56,316 nucleotides of DNA from assembly GCA_964575715.1 (NCBI GenBank), contig CAZNSG010000090.1, forward strand, positions 1 to 56,316, given 5' to 3'. A program made the position numbers and the translations under genes. Of this stretch, positions 27,605-36,479 are shown one piece after another. The notes under the pieces were generated by a model. The model was not told where the DNA came from and searched no databases. It worked only from the letters and a program-made list of their open reading frames with translations. Source of the DNA: PNAI01 sp964575715. Its GTDB lineage: Bacteria; Pseudomonadota; Alphaproteobacteria; Rhizobiales; Xanthobacteraceae. The stretch's first letter is position 1, and each line of letters starts with the position of its first letter.

Positions 27605-28627
27605 GTGTTCAATTCCCTGCGCATGCCTCTCATCATCTTCGCGATCGCGGCCGCTGCACTTGGCGGGCTTGCCGTGATCACGGCGGTCGGTGTCGGCAGG
27701 ATCGAGCAGGCGCACCCGCCATCGGGACGATTCGTCGAGGTCCAGGGCGGCCGGCTTCATCTGGTCGAACTCGGCGCTGCCGATGCGACCCCAGTCGTGC
27801 TCTTGCACGGGGCAAGTCTGAATCTCGGCGACATGCGGCTAGCCCTCGGTAACAGGCTCGCCGCAAATTATCGTGTCATCTTGATCGACCGTCCCGGTCA
27901 CGGTTGGAGCGACAGGCCTGGCGGCAGAGCCGATGCCGCGCCAGCCCGCCAGGCAAAAATTGTTCACGAGGCGCTGGAGCGGATCGGTGTTCCGCGCGCC
28001 ATTCTTGTCGCACATTCATGGTCAGGCGCGCTCGCGGCTGCGTTCGCCCTCGACTATCCGCAAAGCGTCGCCGGCCTCGTTCTTCTGGCGCCTGTGACGC
28101 ATCCTTGGCCCGATAGCTTACCTGAAAGCCTCGTGACATGGCTACTGGCCGGGATTACGCAAAGCGCCGCAACACCGGTTGGCGGGCAGCTTTTTGGACA
28201 TACTCTCGCGCTTCCGCTCGGGAAGACCCTGCTCAGGCTGGGCGCGCAAAGCGCGTTTGCGCCGCAGCAGCCCCCGCTGGATTATTTCGCGCAAACGGGA
28301 GCCGAATTGCTTTTGCGGCCCACCACATTTACCGCCAATGCCCAGGACATCGCACAGATTCATTGGTTTCTGATTGACCAGGCCCCACGATACAAAACAA
28401 TACAGGCCCCGACCGTGGTCCTCACGGGCGACGCTGACGAGGCGTTGTCACCCGAGATTCATGCCAGGGCGATTGCAACTGCTATTCCGCGCGCCAAGCT
28501 CGTGGTGCTGCCCGGCGTCGGGCATATGGTGCATTTTGCCGCGCCCGAACGCGTCATCGAGGCCATTGCTGAAATAGTGAAAGCGAGTGTGCGGCATGAT
28601 GATCGCGTACCGCGTGCCGAGCGCTAG
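27605..28627 (+). CDS. Alpha/beta hydrolase with N-terminal membrane anchor
   Basis: The 340-residue protein starts at GTG (27605); an ATG six codons later is an alternative. A hydrophobic segment at about 8-30 likely anchors it. The hydrolase core shows the oxyanion HGAS at 68-71, RPGHGWS near residue 96, the nucleophile Ser138 in VAHSWSGAL, an Asp in LTGDADEAL and the His in LPGVGHMVHF. The substrate is unknown; the fold serves esters, lipids and epoxides. It is alone on its strand and convergent with the O-antigen ligase gene. Confidence 0.88.
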   Translation: MFNSLRMPLIIFAIAAAALGGLAVITAVGVGRIEQAHPPSGRFVEVQGGRLHLVELGAADATPVVLLHGASLNLGDMRLALGNRLAANYRVILIDRPGHGWSDRPGGRADAAPARQAKIVHEALERIGVPRAILVAHSWSGALAAAFALDYPQSVAGLVLLAPVTHPWPDSLPESLVTWLLAGITQSAATPVGGQLFGHTLALPLGKTLLRLGAQSAFAPQQPPLDYFAQTGAELLLRPTTFTANAQDIAQIHWFLIDQAPRYKTIQAPTVVLTGDADEALSPEIHARAIATAIPRAKLVVLPGVGHMVHFAAPERVIEAIAEIVKASVRHDDRVPRAER

Positions 28628-28668
28628 GCCATCGGCGATGACAACAAAGTAATCACCCGGAATCTGTC

Positions 28669-29970
28669 TCACCTCGCATGTACCGGAGCCGAAGCCACCG
28701 CGGCTTTCCGGGCAACATCATCCATGCGAAGACGGCGGACCATTCCCCCAGCGACACCTACACCGAAAACGTAGATCCAGCCCTCTGTGAAATTAAACAG
28801 ATAAGAATTCATCAGCGCGCCGACAAAATTCTGGGTCACGACCATGAGCCCAATCCAATCTGGCAAGGTGGTGCCACGAAATAACAACAGCTGCGAGATC
28901 CACATGGCCCAAAGCACGGCGATCCCGACAAGTCCAATCTGAATCCCGACTGCAAGCGTCTGCTGGAACGGATTGGTTGTCACTTTTGCCGACACACCGG
29001 TTTGGCCGATGGCGGAGCGAGCGAATAGCTTATGCACCGAACCGGTGCCGTGCCCCAAGACCGGCGCCTCAGCGATAAAACCGAGTGATTTTTTCCAGAA
29101 TTCAGGCCGTTCTCCCGCCCAATTCTGGTCATTTCCGGGATAGGGCTGGACGTTTTCCCACACCGCCGCGGCACGATTCCGCAGATCCGGCGAAACGGCC
29201 CAGATGACGATGGATAGCGTCGCACCGGCAGCGACCAGAACGAGCATTCCCGTTGTGTTGAATTTTTTGAACCCCAGCAGCACAAACAGGAGCGGGAGTG
29301 GGATGATGACCACAGCTACCGCCTTAACAATGTGAACATCCGTGCTCGTCGTCGCAAGGTAATAAATATTGGCGAGAAAGACCAGCGCGAGCACCAGCAT
29401 GCCAGCAGCCAGGCCTCGACGCCGGCGGTTGAACAACTCGATTGCAAGAAACAGCAGCGCGAAAATGCAGGTGACGAATTCGTAGATTTGCGTCGTCGCG
29501 CTCTTCACCGGCACGCCGACGTCACCCAGGGCCATGGGGGTGCTCCACGGCCACAGCACAAATGTCGAGGAGAGCGCGAGCAACGCCGTACAGGAGGCGA
29601 GATAGCCGGCCATAACCCATATGCCGCGGTCGGAGCGGCGGAATTGGATAAAAAGCAGCGGGATTGCCAAAAGTTTGAAGAACGCACCGAATCCGCCAAG
29701 CCTCGCGATCCAGCTTACGTCGGCCCAGAGCATGCCGAAGCCGCCAAGAACGAACAAAACAATGGGTAATCCGCCCGCCGGCGTTGCGATCTCCCGCCGG
29801 ACATCGACGGGGTCGAGAGTGGGAAGCAGCGCCAGCACCCAGAATACAATGAGACCGATCGTCGCCGAAATCGACCAGGGCAGCGACACGGCGACAGCGA
29901 TTGCGAGGCCGTCGGCTATGCGGGCGAGTCGCATCCGGAAGGGTGGGCGATCAATCGCCAATGCGCTCAT
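28669..29970 (-). CDS. O-antigen ligase/polymerase-family membrane protein (Wzy_C)
   Basis: The 433-residue protein has about ten to twelve transmembrane helices and a large periplasmic loop between the later helices. The loop includes GERPEFWKKSLGFIAEAPVLGHG and NPFQQTLAVGIQIGLVG, the conserved part of the O-antigen ligase/Wzy family. Members join polysaccharide chains to lipid A core or polymerise repeat units. No glycosyltransferase or other polysaccharide gene lies nearby, so its polymer is unknown. The ATG at 29970 (MSALAIDRPP) is chosen; 26 upstream codons in frame look non-coding. Confidence 0.85.
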   Translation of the reverse strand: MSALAIDRPPFRMRLARIADGLAIAVAVSLPWSISATIGLIVFWVLALLPTLDPVDVRREIATPAGGLPIVLFVLGGFGMLWADVSWIARLGGFGAFFKLLAIPLLFIQFRRSDRGIWVMAGYLASCTALLALSSTFVLWPWSTPMALGDVGVPVKSATTQIYEFVTCIFALLFLAIELFNRRRRGLAAGMLVLALVFLANIYYLATTSTDVHIVKAVAVVIIPLPLLFVLLGFKKFNTTGMLVLVAAGATLSIVIWAVSPDLRNRAAAVWENVQPYPGNDQNWAGERPEFWKKSLGFIAEAPVLGHGTGSVHKLFARSAIGQTGVSAKVTTNPFQQTLAVGIQIGLVGIAVLWAMWISQLLLFRGTTLPDWIGLMVVTQNFVGALMNSYLFNFTEGWIYVFGVGVAGGMVRRLRMDDVARKAAVASAPVHAR

Positions 29971-30048
29971 CGGGTCACCGTCATTGCTGCTGCTGCTGCC
30001 GCTGCTCGCTCCGCCGCGTTCAACAAAGCAAGACCACGTGGCGCACAC

Positions 30049-30504
30049 GCGGGTTTACGAAAATCTCGCCGCGCTTGCGCTCTTTACCGAGCGGCGAAAA
30101 ACGATCGGATACCTCTCTGCCATAGATTTGACCGACGCCTCAAGTCGGAGCGCGCGCGGCCTTGCGATCGATGACCAGATCGAACTTGATCGGCGGCATG
30201 ACCGGCAAATCGGCCGGCTTTAATTCATTGGCGGGCATACGCCGGCGAGATGATCGAATGAGCAAGTTCATACCGGTTTTCTGGTGCTGCCGATCAGAAA
30301 ATGTGTTGGTCGGAATGTCCAAAGTTGGCATGACTCCGATGAATCGCCATGCCCGTTACGTGGTCGCTATCGGAGGAAAAGCGGAGCTAGCGCGGACATC
30401 GCGCAACCGGCGCGTTTGACCCGAACCGGTCATTGACTATCCGGGATCACCGCTCGCCTCCGAAGTGCCGTCACAAATTCGCGAGACCGGCAAAAATGCT
30501 TCTG
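30049..30504. other. Intergenic region with a gene remnant
   Basis: No intact gene is supported between the O-antigen ligase start and the next repeat. The only recognisable content is the degraded C-terminus described at 30140-30238 and short AT-poor spacer; the promoter of the ligase gene is presumably within the left third. Confidence 0.5.
30140..30238 (-). pseudogene. Remnant of an ABC_sub_bind-type substrate-binding protein
   Basis: Read on the minus strand, LKPADLPVMPPIKFDLVIDR then KAARA resembles the conserved C-terminal block of ABC_sub_bind proteins, which typically read xPADLPVEQPTKFELVINLK then TAKALGL. The reading ends early at TGA and no upstream part of the gene is recognisable. 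I infer a decayed fragment; similarity is from memory of the family, not a search. Confidence 0.4.
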
Positions 30505-30755
30505 TAATACCAACCCGCATAAATATCGTCATTCCGGGGCCACCGATCTCGGGCTTACCCGAGATCGGCAAGCGATGCTGCCCAAGTCGGCTACAGCCGA
30601 CTTGGGTGCGAAGTCCGCGAGCCCGGAATCCATAATCACGGTCGGTGGTTATGGATTCCAGCTCTCGCCATCGATCTCGGGTTTACCCGAGATCGAATTT
30701 CAGAAGTTTCCAAGTCGGCCAAGGCCGACTTGGATCGCGGCTCGGCCGGAATGAC
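30505..30755. repeat. TAATACCAAC start plus GTCATTCCGG palindromic repeat, copy 4
   Basis: TAATACCAAC (30505-30514) precedes a GTCATTCCGG...CCGGAATGAC element (30528-30755). It contains two CGATCTCGGG/CCCGAGATCG dyads, two AAGTCGG/CCGACTT dyads and GGAATCCATAATCAC with TTATGGATTCC. The arrangement matches the one directly after sdhB, so the TAATACCAAC leader and the GTCATTCCGG element probably move or copy together. Confidence 0.8.
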
Positions 30756-30789
30756 TAAATTATGAGAGTTGATGTGATGAGTCCGCGCC

Positions 30790-31377
30790 CTAATTGATCG
30801 CCTTGGCCTTGCGCTCGGATTGAATGAGCAGATCGAAATTGTTTTTAATGAAAGGACTCGCCGGGTCCTTGCGCTTGGCCGCCAGCAGTGTCGCGCGCGC
30901 CCGGCGATAATCGCCGCGCAACATGTAGGAATAGCCCTGATTGTTGAGGATCTCCGGTTGCGGGCCGACGATCTTGATGACTTGCTGGTAGGCGCGGTCG
31001 GCAAGATCAAAGCGGCGCAGCCGATCGTACGAAGCCGCGAGCCCGAGCCAAGCCTCGGCATCGCGCGGATGCGCTTCGGCCGCTTTGCGGAAATGGCGCT
31101 CGGCCAGACCGAAACCGCCTTGGCGGAAATATTTTTTCGCCAGGCTGAGGTCGTCGTTCGGATCGCTGCCGAGCAATTCGGGGGTGTTGGCGGTTGACGC
31201 TTCCGGCGCCGGCACCGACCCGGTTGTATCGGGCGCCGCATCCGCCAGGGCGGCGGTCATCTGTCGGTCTTCGCCCAGCGGTGTCGTATCGGTGAAATGG
31301 GATGCGGTTCGGCAACCCACCAGCCCGATCAGGCATGCGGCCGTGATAAGCAGGACTTTGGGCATTCCGACTCGCAT
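30790..31377 (-). CDS. tadD: TadD-like tetratricopeptide lipoprotein
   Basis: From the ATG at 31377, eight bases after GGAG, the product is 195 residues. A lipoprotein signal ends in LIGLVGC (Cys22). A disordered stretch is followed by three TPR-like repeats (LAKKYFRQGGFGLAERHFRK, AWLGLAASYDRLRRFDLADR, and NNQGYSYMLRGDYRRARATL). In tad/cpa loci TadD is a TPR lipoprotein needed for pilus secretin assembly. It is the last gene of the minus-strand cluster, 116 bases after tadC. Confidence 0.8.
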   Translation of the reverse strand: MRVGMPKVLLITAACLIGLVGCRTASHFTDTTPLGEDRQMTAALADAAPDTTGSVPAPEASTANTPELLGSDPNDDLSLAKKYFRQGGFGLAERHFRKAAEAHPRDAEAWLGLAASYDRLRRFDLADRAYQQVIKIVGPQPEILNNQGYSYMLRGDYRRARATLLAAKRKDPASPFIKNNFDLLIQSERKAKAIN

Positions 31378-31493
31378 CCGCACGCGCTCCAATGAAATTT
31401 GAAGCTAGGCGAGGATAGTTAAGAATTGCTCGATGGCATCTGAATTGTGCTTTAAGAAATTGAAATACTTGATAATTCCGGGATTCAAGCACA

Positions 31494-32450
31494 TCAGTAA
31501 TTGCCCAGATGCAGGCGCACGAAGACCGGCAGCATGATCACGACGAAGATCACCGGGAAAATGCAGATCATCATCGGCAGCGAGAGCTTCGCCGGCAGGC
31601 TGTAAGCCTTCTCTTCGGCACGCGAGAGCCGCTTGTGGCGCATATCGTCGCTATAGACCCGCAACGCGTCGGTGATGCTCGAGCCAAGCTCTTCCGACTG
31701 CTGGATCAAGGTGGCGAACGAGCGCGCCTCGTCAAGCCCGAGACGATCGGCGAGATGGTTGAGCGCGTCGCTCATGGTGCGGCCCGCCCGGATTTCCAGG
31801 TTGGTCATATGTATGTTGGCGGTGAGCGACGGATAACTGTCGCCGAGTTCGCGTCCCACCCGATCGAGCGCTGCCTCCATGCTGAGACCTGCATCCGCGC
31901 ACACCACCAAGAGATCCATAAAGTCCGGAAATCCGGCTTGGTGCTCGTGCCGGCGGACTTTTATCCGGCGGTCGATGTACAAGCTGGGTCCGACGTAACC
32001 GGCGATACCGCCAATGACCATCAGAAACCAGTGCACAGAACTGTTCTCTTGCACGGGAGCGAACACGTACACCGCCGCTGCCAGACCGATCGCCGCTACC
32101 GTCCGGCCAAAAAAGAAATACCCTATCGCGCGTGGATCGAAGATTCCGGCCTTGATGAGTTTGCTTCGTAACACCTTCGTGTCATCAACACTGCCCGAAG
32201 CGTAATGCTTGGTCGCGTATTCGATCAGCTTTTGCGCGAGCGCGAAGCTGGAATGACGCAATGAACGTGAGCGATCATCAAATTCCACCGCCGATGAAAG
32301 ACCCGCAGCGCGCCGTTTGACCGAGCCGCGTATCTGCACCGCCGCCATGACACAGAAAGCCAGCGTTGCCGCCGCCAGGAAAACCAGCACCGTCAGCATC
32401 ATGCTATCGCTGTCGGCGCTCATGCTCATGAAAATTTTGACCAAATCCAT
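31494..32450 (-). CDS. tadC: Tad pilus inner-membrane protein TadC
   Basis: The 318-residue type II secretion F-domain protein has an N-terminal helix, two central hydrophobic segments, the cytoplasmic GspF-like domain (FPDFMDLLVVCADAGLSMEA then ALDRVGREL) and two C-terminal helices. With TadB it forms the inner-membrane platform on which the TadA ATPase acts. It starts at the ATG at 32450, three bases after the tadB stop, and the FADLI...EELGSSITDALRVYSDDMR block is typical. Confidence 0.93.
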   Translation of the reverse strand: MDLVKIFMSMSADSDSMMLTVLVFLAAATLAFCVMAAVQIRGSVKRRAAGLSSAVEFDDRSRSLRHSSFALAQKLIEYATKHYASGSVDDTKVLRSKLIKAGIFDPRAIGYFFFGRTVAAIGLAAAVYVFAPVQENSSVHWFLMVIGGIAGYVGPSLYIDRRIKVRRHEHQAGFPDFMDLLVVCADAGLSMEAALDRVGRELGDSYPSLTANIHMTNLEIRAGRTMSDALNHLADRLGLDEARSFATLIQQSEELGSSITDALRVYSDDMRHKRLSRAEEKAYSLPAKLSLPMMICIFPVIFVVIMLPVFVRLHLGNY

Positions 32451-32453
32451 CGC

Positions 32454-33431
32454 TCAAATCCTGAAGTTGACCATCTGGTACATGATGATATTGCCCACTG
32501 CCATCCAACCACCGGCACAGGCGAGAATGATTTTTGTAATGTCCTCGTGCCACACGCTGCCATAGAAATCTGGCGCCACCAGCTGGACGATCATGAACAT
32601 GACGATGGGTAGCGAAGATAGAATCAGCGCGGACGCCCGGCCTTCAGCCGCTAAGGCGCGAATCTTGCGGCGCATCTTGAACCGTTGACGAATGACAGCC
32701 GAGAGATTTTCGAGAATCTCTCCGAGATTGCCGCCGGTGGACCCCTGTATTGCCACTGCCGTGACAAACAACGGCAGATCGTCCTGGCCGATGCGGAAAT
32801 AAAGATTGCGCATTGCGGTTTCGAGATCGGCACCATAGGTGATCTCGTCGGCGACGATGCCGAACTCGGTACCGATCGGGTCGGGCGATTCGCGTGCCAC
32901 CATCGTAATCGCGATGGGCACTGGATGTCCGGCGCGTAGGCTGCGCACGATGATGTCGAGCGCGTCGGGGAATTGTGCGCCAAAGGCCTTCTGCCGGCGC
33001 CGGCGCAGGACTTGCAACACCAGCAGCGGCAAGATCAAACCGCAAAATGTCGCCACCAGGAAGGCATCGAGCCATTGCCCGCGAATGAACAGCACTATGC
33101 CGAAAGCCGATAGCGCGGCGATCGCGACGATGATCGCCAGCTTGGTCATCTCGATCGATACTCCGGATTGCAGGATGAGCCGGTTGAACGCAATCAGCGG
33201 CAGACGAAAATCGCCACCGCTGGTCAGACCGCGTTCACGGCGGAGCTGCATGAGCATGACTTCACGATTCGGCTCGTTCGCCATGAGATGCAGGCGGCGA
33301 TTGATATTTCTACGATACGATCGAGATGTGAAAAACAAGAGATAGACGCCTTCGGCGAAGAGTCCCGCCGAGACCGCGACCAACAGATAGACGAGGTGGA
33401 TACTATCGAATTCGAATGACATGAGACTCAC
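32454..33431 (-). CDS. tadB: Tad pilus inner-membrane protein TadB
   Basis: The 325-residue paralogue of TadC has membrane segments near residues 10-30 and 98-140, the F-domain block FPDALDIIVRSLRAGHPVPI and QGSTGGNLGEILENLSAVIR, and two C-terminal helices. The GTG at 33431 overlaps the cpaF stop as GTGA, suggesting coupling; an ATG at 33422 is an alternative start. It is part of the pilus export platform. Confidence 0.93.
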   Translation of the reverse strand: MSLMSFEFDSIHLVYLLVAVSAGLFAEGVYLLFFTSRSYRRNINRRLHLMANEPNREVMLMQLRRERGLTSGGDFRLPLIAFNRLILQSGVSIEMTKLAIIVAIAALSAFGIVLFIRGQWLDAFLVATFCGLILPLLVLQVLRRRRQKAFGAQFPDALDIIVRSLRAGHPVPIAITMVARESPDPIGTEFGIVADEITYGADLETAMRNLYFRIGQDDLPLFVTAVAIQGSTGGNLGEILENLSAVIRQRFKMRRKIRALAAEGRASALILSSLPIVMFMIVQLVAPDFYGSVWHEDITKIILACAGGWMAVGNIIMYQMVNFRI

Positions 33432-34858
33432 AGCGGTTTGCTGGGATCGAAATGGCTGGCGGGGATCTTGATCCCTCGCGCGCTTAACTCTGTGAGGAAG
33501 CGCGGGCGCACGCCAGTCGCCTGAAAATGTCCTTCGACCAAGCCGTCCTCGCTGGTCGAGGTGCGAACAAATTTGAAGATTTCCTGCATCTGCACGATAT
33601 CCCCTTCAAGGCCGGTAATCTCGGCAATGCTAGTGACACGCCGTTTACCGTCGGAGAGCCGCTGGAGCTGAACGATCATGCGGATGGCGGCGGCGATCTG
33701 CCCGCGGACCGAGGCGATTGTCATCGGCAGTCCAGCCATGCCGATCATCTGCTCGAGGCGCGAGATCGCCTCGCGCGGATTGTTGGCGTGGATCGTGGCC
33801 ATCGAGCCTTCGTGGCCGGTGTTCATGGCCTGTAGCATGTCGAAGGCCTCTTCACCGCGGCACTCGCCCAGAATGATACGCTCCGGCCGCATGCGCAGGG
33901 CATTCTTGACCAGTTCACGCTGACGGATTTCGCCCTTGCCTTCGACATTCGGCGGCCGCGTCTCCATGCGCGCAACATGCGGCTGTTGCAGCTGAAGCTC
34001 GGCGGCATCCTCGATGGTGATCAGACGTTCTTTTTCTGAGATAAAGGCCGAGAGCGCGTTGAGCATCGTCGTCTTGCCGGAGCCGGTACCGCCGGAAATG
34101 ATGGTCGTCACCCGCGCCTTAACCGCGGCACCGAGCAGCTCCGCCATTTGCGGCTTGAGCGCGCCGATCTCAATCAGTTTATTGAGATTGAACGGTTTCT
34201 TGGAGAATTTTCGGATCGAGACCAAGGGGCCGTCGACACCGACCGGACGGACCGCGACATTGACGCGCGAGCCGTCAAGCAGGCGCGCATCGCACAAAGG
34301 GTGCGATTCATCGACCCGCCGGCCGACAGCGGAGACAATCTTATTGATGATACGCAAGAGGTGCGCTTCGTCCTTGAAGCGGCAAGCCACTGGTTCGAGT
34401 ACACCGTGGCGTTCTACGTAGGTGCATTCATGCCCGTTGATCAGAATGTCATTGATCGTAGGATCCTTGAGGAGCGGCTCGAGCGGTCCGAGGCCCGTCA
34501 TCTCATTGAGGATTTCGTTGACGAACTCATTCAGCTCCTGAGCATTGAGTGCCAGACGCTCGACCATGATGTATTGCGTGACCAGCTGCTGGATTTGCTG
34601 ACGCATTTCCTCTTCGGGAAGTCGTTCAAGCGAGGAGAGATTTATTTCCTCAATCAGCCTGCGGTGCAGACGGACCTTGGCGTCAAGAAACTTGTCGCTG
34701 AGCAACGGATTGGATGAATCGGCGCTCGATTGCTCCTTCGGCTGCTCCGGCTCGGCGTAAGTCGTCCAGCTCGTGCCGCCGACCGTCGAGGACGTATCCC
34801 CCGCGGGCGGCGCGACATCGGGCGTTGCGGTACGTTGAATGGTAAAGCGGCTCGCCAT
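33428..34858 (-). CDS. cpaF: Tad pilus assembly ATPase CpaF/TadA
   Basis: The 476-residue secretion ATPase drives pilus assembly, and in some Tad systems retraction. Walker A is GGTGSGKTT at 256-264, followed by the Asp-box/Walker B regions ITIEDAAELQLQQPHVARME and RPERIILGECRGEEAFDMLQ, and the His-box GHEGSMATIHANNP. The first ~50 residues are low-complexity and variable. It lies between cpaE (26-base gap) and tadB. Confidence 0.96.
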   Translation of the reverse strand: MASRFTIQRTATPDVAPPAGDTSSTVGGTSWTTYAEPEQPKEQSSADSSNPLLSDKFLDAKVRLHRRLIEEINLSSLERLPEEEMRQQIQQLVTQYIMVERLALNAQELNEFVNEILNEMTGLGPLEPLLKDPTINDILINGHECTYVERHGVLEPVACRFKDEAHLLRIINKIVSAVGRRVDESHPLCDARLLDGSRVNVAVRPVGVDGPLVSIRKFSKKPFNLNKLIEIGALKPQMAELLGAAVKARVTTIISGGTGSGKTTMLNALSAFISEKERLITIEDAAELQLQQPHVARMETRPPNVEGKGEIRQRELVKNALRMRPERIILGECRGEEAFDMLQAMNTGHEGSMATIHANNPREAISRLEQMIGMAGLPMTIASVRGQIAAAIRMIVQLQRLSDGKRRVTSIAEITGLEGDIVQMQEIFKFVRTSTSEDGLVEGHFQATGVRPRFLTELSARGIKIPASHFDPSKPL

Positions 34859-34884
34859 TGTTATCTTTCAGTTCGCTTGCTCGA

Positions 34885-36105
34885 TCATCGCGCCCAGGAC
34901 GGGCTCAGCTTCTTGACGCGGCCGGAGCCCTGTATTGCTGCCGATTTCGTGCCGGCCGACGGAAGGATGAGTTTCTTGAGCTCCACCGTTATCTTGTTGC
35001 CAGGCTTGACCTCATCGAGAGGAACGCCGCGATCGATGGCTTCGCGTACAATGCGATAGTTATTTGGTATCGCAGCCACAAAGTCTTCACCCAAGGCCTG
35101 TCTGATATCGCTGCGCTTTAAGCCGGAAGAAAATAATCGCTGCTCGAAGCGGTTGATGATGACCTGCGGTTGCTCACCGAGACGTTCGCGGATGGCGGCG
35201 ACGAGTTGTTTGGCCTGACGTAGACTGGGAATTGTCATTTCGCTGACAATGAGCAGCCGATTGGACCCCTGCAGCACATTATCGGTCCATGAAAACCAGG
35301 TGCGCGGCATATCGATCACGACATAATCGAAGTTCGATGAAACCAGATCGAGCAGCCGGGTCACCATTTCCGGATCGAATGTACGCATCTCCGCCGGGCG
35401 GTTCGGCGCGGCGATGACGGCAAGGCCGGATGAATGGTGCGAAAGCATGACTTCAAGGAGTTGTCGATCAAGTCGCTCCGGGCGCGGCTCGATTTCCTTC
35501 AAATCGAGCCGCGGCTCGAGATCGAGATAGTCGGCGCAGGCACCGTGCTGGAAATCGAGGTCGACGAGACAGGTTGACGGTCGTCCGCGCGCACCGCTGT
35601 TGAGCAACAGCAGTGCCGCCTGAATTGCCAGCGTGGTCACGCCAGCCCCGCCGACCGCCGGCAGGAAAGTTGTGATTTGCGCTTCGGTCGCCTCAATCGC
35701 GATTGGGCCTGACGCAACGCGCGCGCAGGTTCGCACCAGCTCAATTGGCTGCACCGGCTTGATCATGAAGTCGGCGACCCGCATCTGTAGCAGACGGCGT
35801 GCGACCGCTTCATCGAAGGCTTGTGTCACGACCACCACCGGCGGTCGGGCACCGATACGCGACATCAATCGCCCAAGCGCCTGGATCTCTTCCTCATGGG
35901 TGGCGTCGAGATCGATGACGATGACAGTGGCGCCCTCGGCGTCGAACAGATCACCGGCGTTGGCGATCGTGCCAGAGATGACGCGTAGATCAATCTGCGA
36001 GCTTGCACCAAAAGTTGCGCGCACTGATTGCTCGAAGGTGGTATCCGCCGTCAGCAGCGTAATGCCGATATAGGTTGCCGCGTTCGTTGACCGAGTCATT
36101 AGCAT
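34885..36105 (-). CDS. cpaE: Pilus assembly protein CpaE/TadZ
   Basis: The 406-residue protein has an N-terminal receiver-like domain (about 10-135) without a full set of phospho-acceptor residues, then a MinD/ParA-type domain. Its P-loop reads LPAVGGAGVTTLAIQ, lacking the standard GKT lysine, as is usual for CpaE/TadZ. These proteins set the polar site of pilus assembly. FDYVVIDMPRTWFSWTDNVL is the Walker B region. Start at ATG 36105; a second ATG at 36099 is possible. Confidence 0.92.
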   Translation of the reverse strand: MLMTRSTNAATYIGITLLTADTTFEQSVRATFGASSQIDLRVISGTIANAGDLFDAEGATVIVIDLDATHEEEIQALGRLMSRIGARPPVVVVTQAFDEAVARRLLQMRVADFMIKPVQPIELVRTCARVASGPIAIEATEAQITTFLPAVGGAGVTTLAIQAALLLLNSGARGRPSTCLVDLDFQHGACADYLDLEPRLDLKEIEPRPERLDRQLLEVMLSHHSSGLAVIAAPNRPAEMRTFDPEMVTRLLDLVSSNFDYVVIDMPRTWFSWTDNVLQGSNRLLIVSEMTIPSLRQAKQLVAAIRERLGEQPQVIINRFEQRLFSSGLKRSDIRQALGEDFVAAIPNNYRIVREAIDRGVPLDEVKPGNKITVELKKLILPSAGTKSAAIQGSGRVKKLSPSWAR

Positions 36106-36149
36106 CGTACGCTCATTCCTCTCGTCATTTCTTTCGGCTATGCCTACCG

Positions 36150-36479
36150 CTATTTGACCGACGGACTGCTGGTTGGCGCCGACGGCACCTGGCTGCTGGT
36201 GGCGTTCACCGGCGGGATGATCCGACCGGTTCGGTAGCGCTCGTACGCGCTCTGCATCTTCTCGCCGCTATAGGCGAATTTGTTGTTCGCGCTAGCCTTT
36301 GACCACGGATCTATCATTTGCGCGACACGGTTAGCCGCAAGCGCATCACCGGTTATTGACGAAATGGTTTCGCGGCGATCGCTGTATATATCCGAACAAC
36401 CGGCAAGCATCGTACCGAAGAGCACGGCCGCAACGACAACCTTGCCGATTTCAATTCTTGATCGAGACAGTCGACACAT
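36150..36479 (-). CDS. Small CpaD-like pilus lipoprotein
   Basis: The 109-residue product starts at the ATG at 36479, preceded by AAAGGGGGG, and overlaps the end of cpaC by 29 bases. A signal peptide ends in the lipobox LAGCSDIYSDRRE. The mature part, SSITGDALAANRVAQMIDPW followed by SKASANNKFAYSGEKMQSAY, is conserved in pilus clusters of this order. Its place between cpaC and cpaE matches CpaD, but it is much shorter than the usual CpaD of about 220 residues. It probably assists the outer-membrane secretin. The Ser/Pro-rich C-terminus is variable. Confidence 0.75.
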   Translation of the reverse strand: MCRLSRSRIEIGKVVVAAVLFGTMLAGCSDIYSDRRETISSITGDALAANRVAQMIDPWSKASANNKFAYSGEKMQSAYERYRTGRIIPPVNATSSQVPSAPTSSPSVK

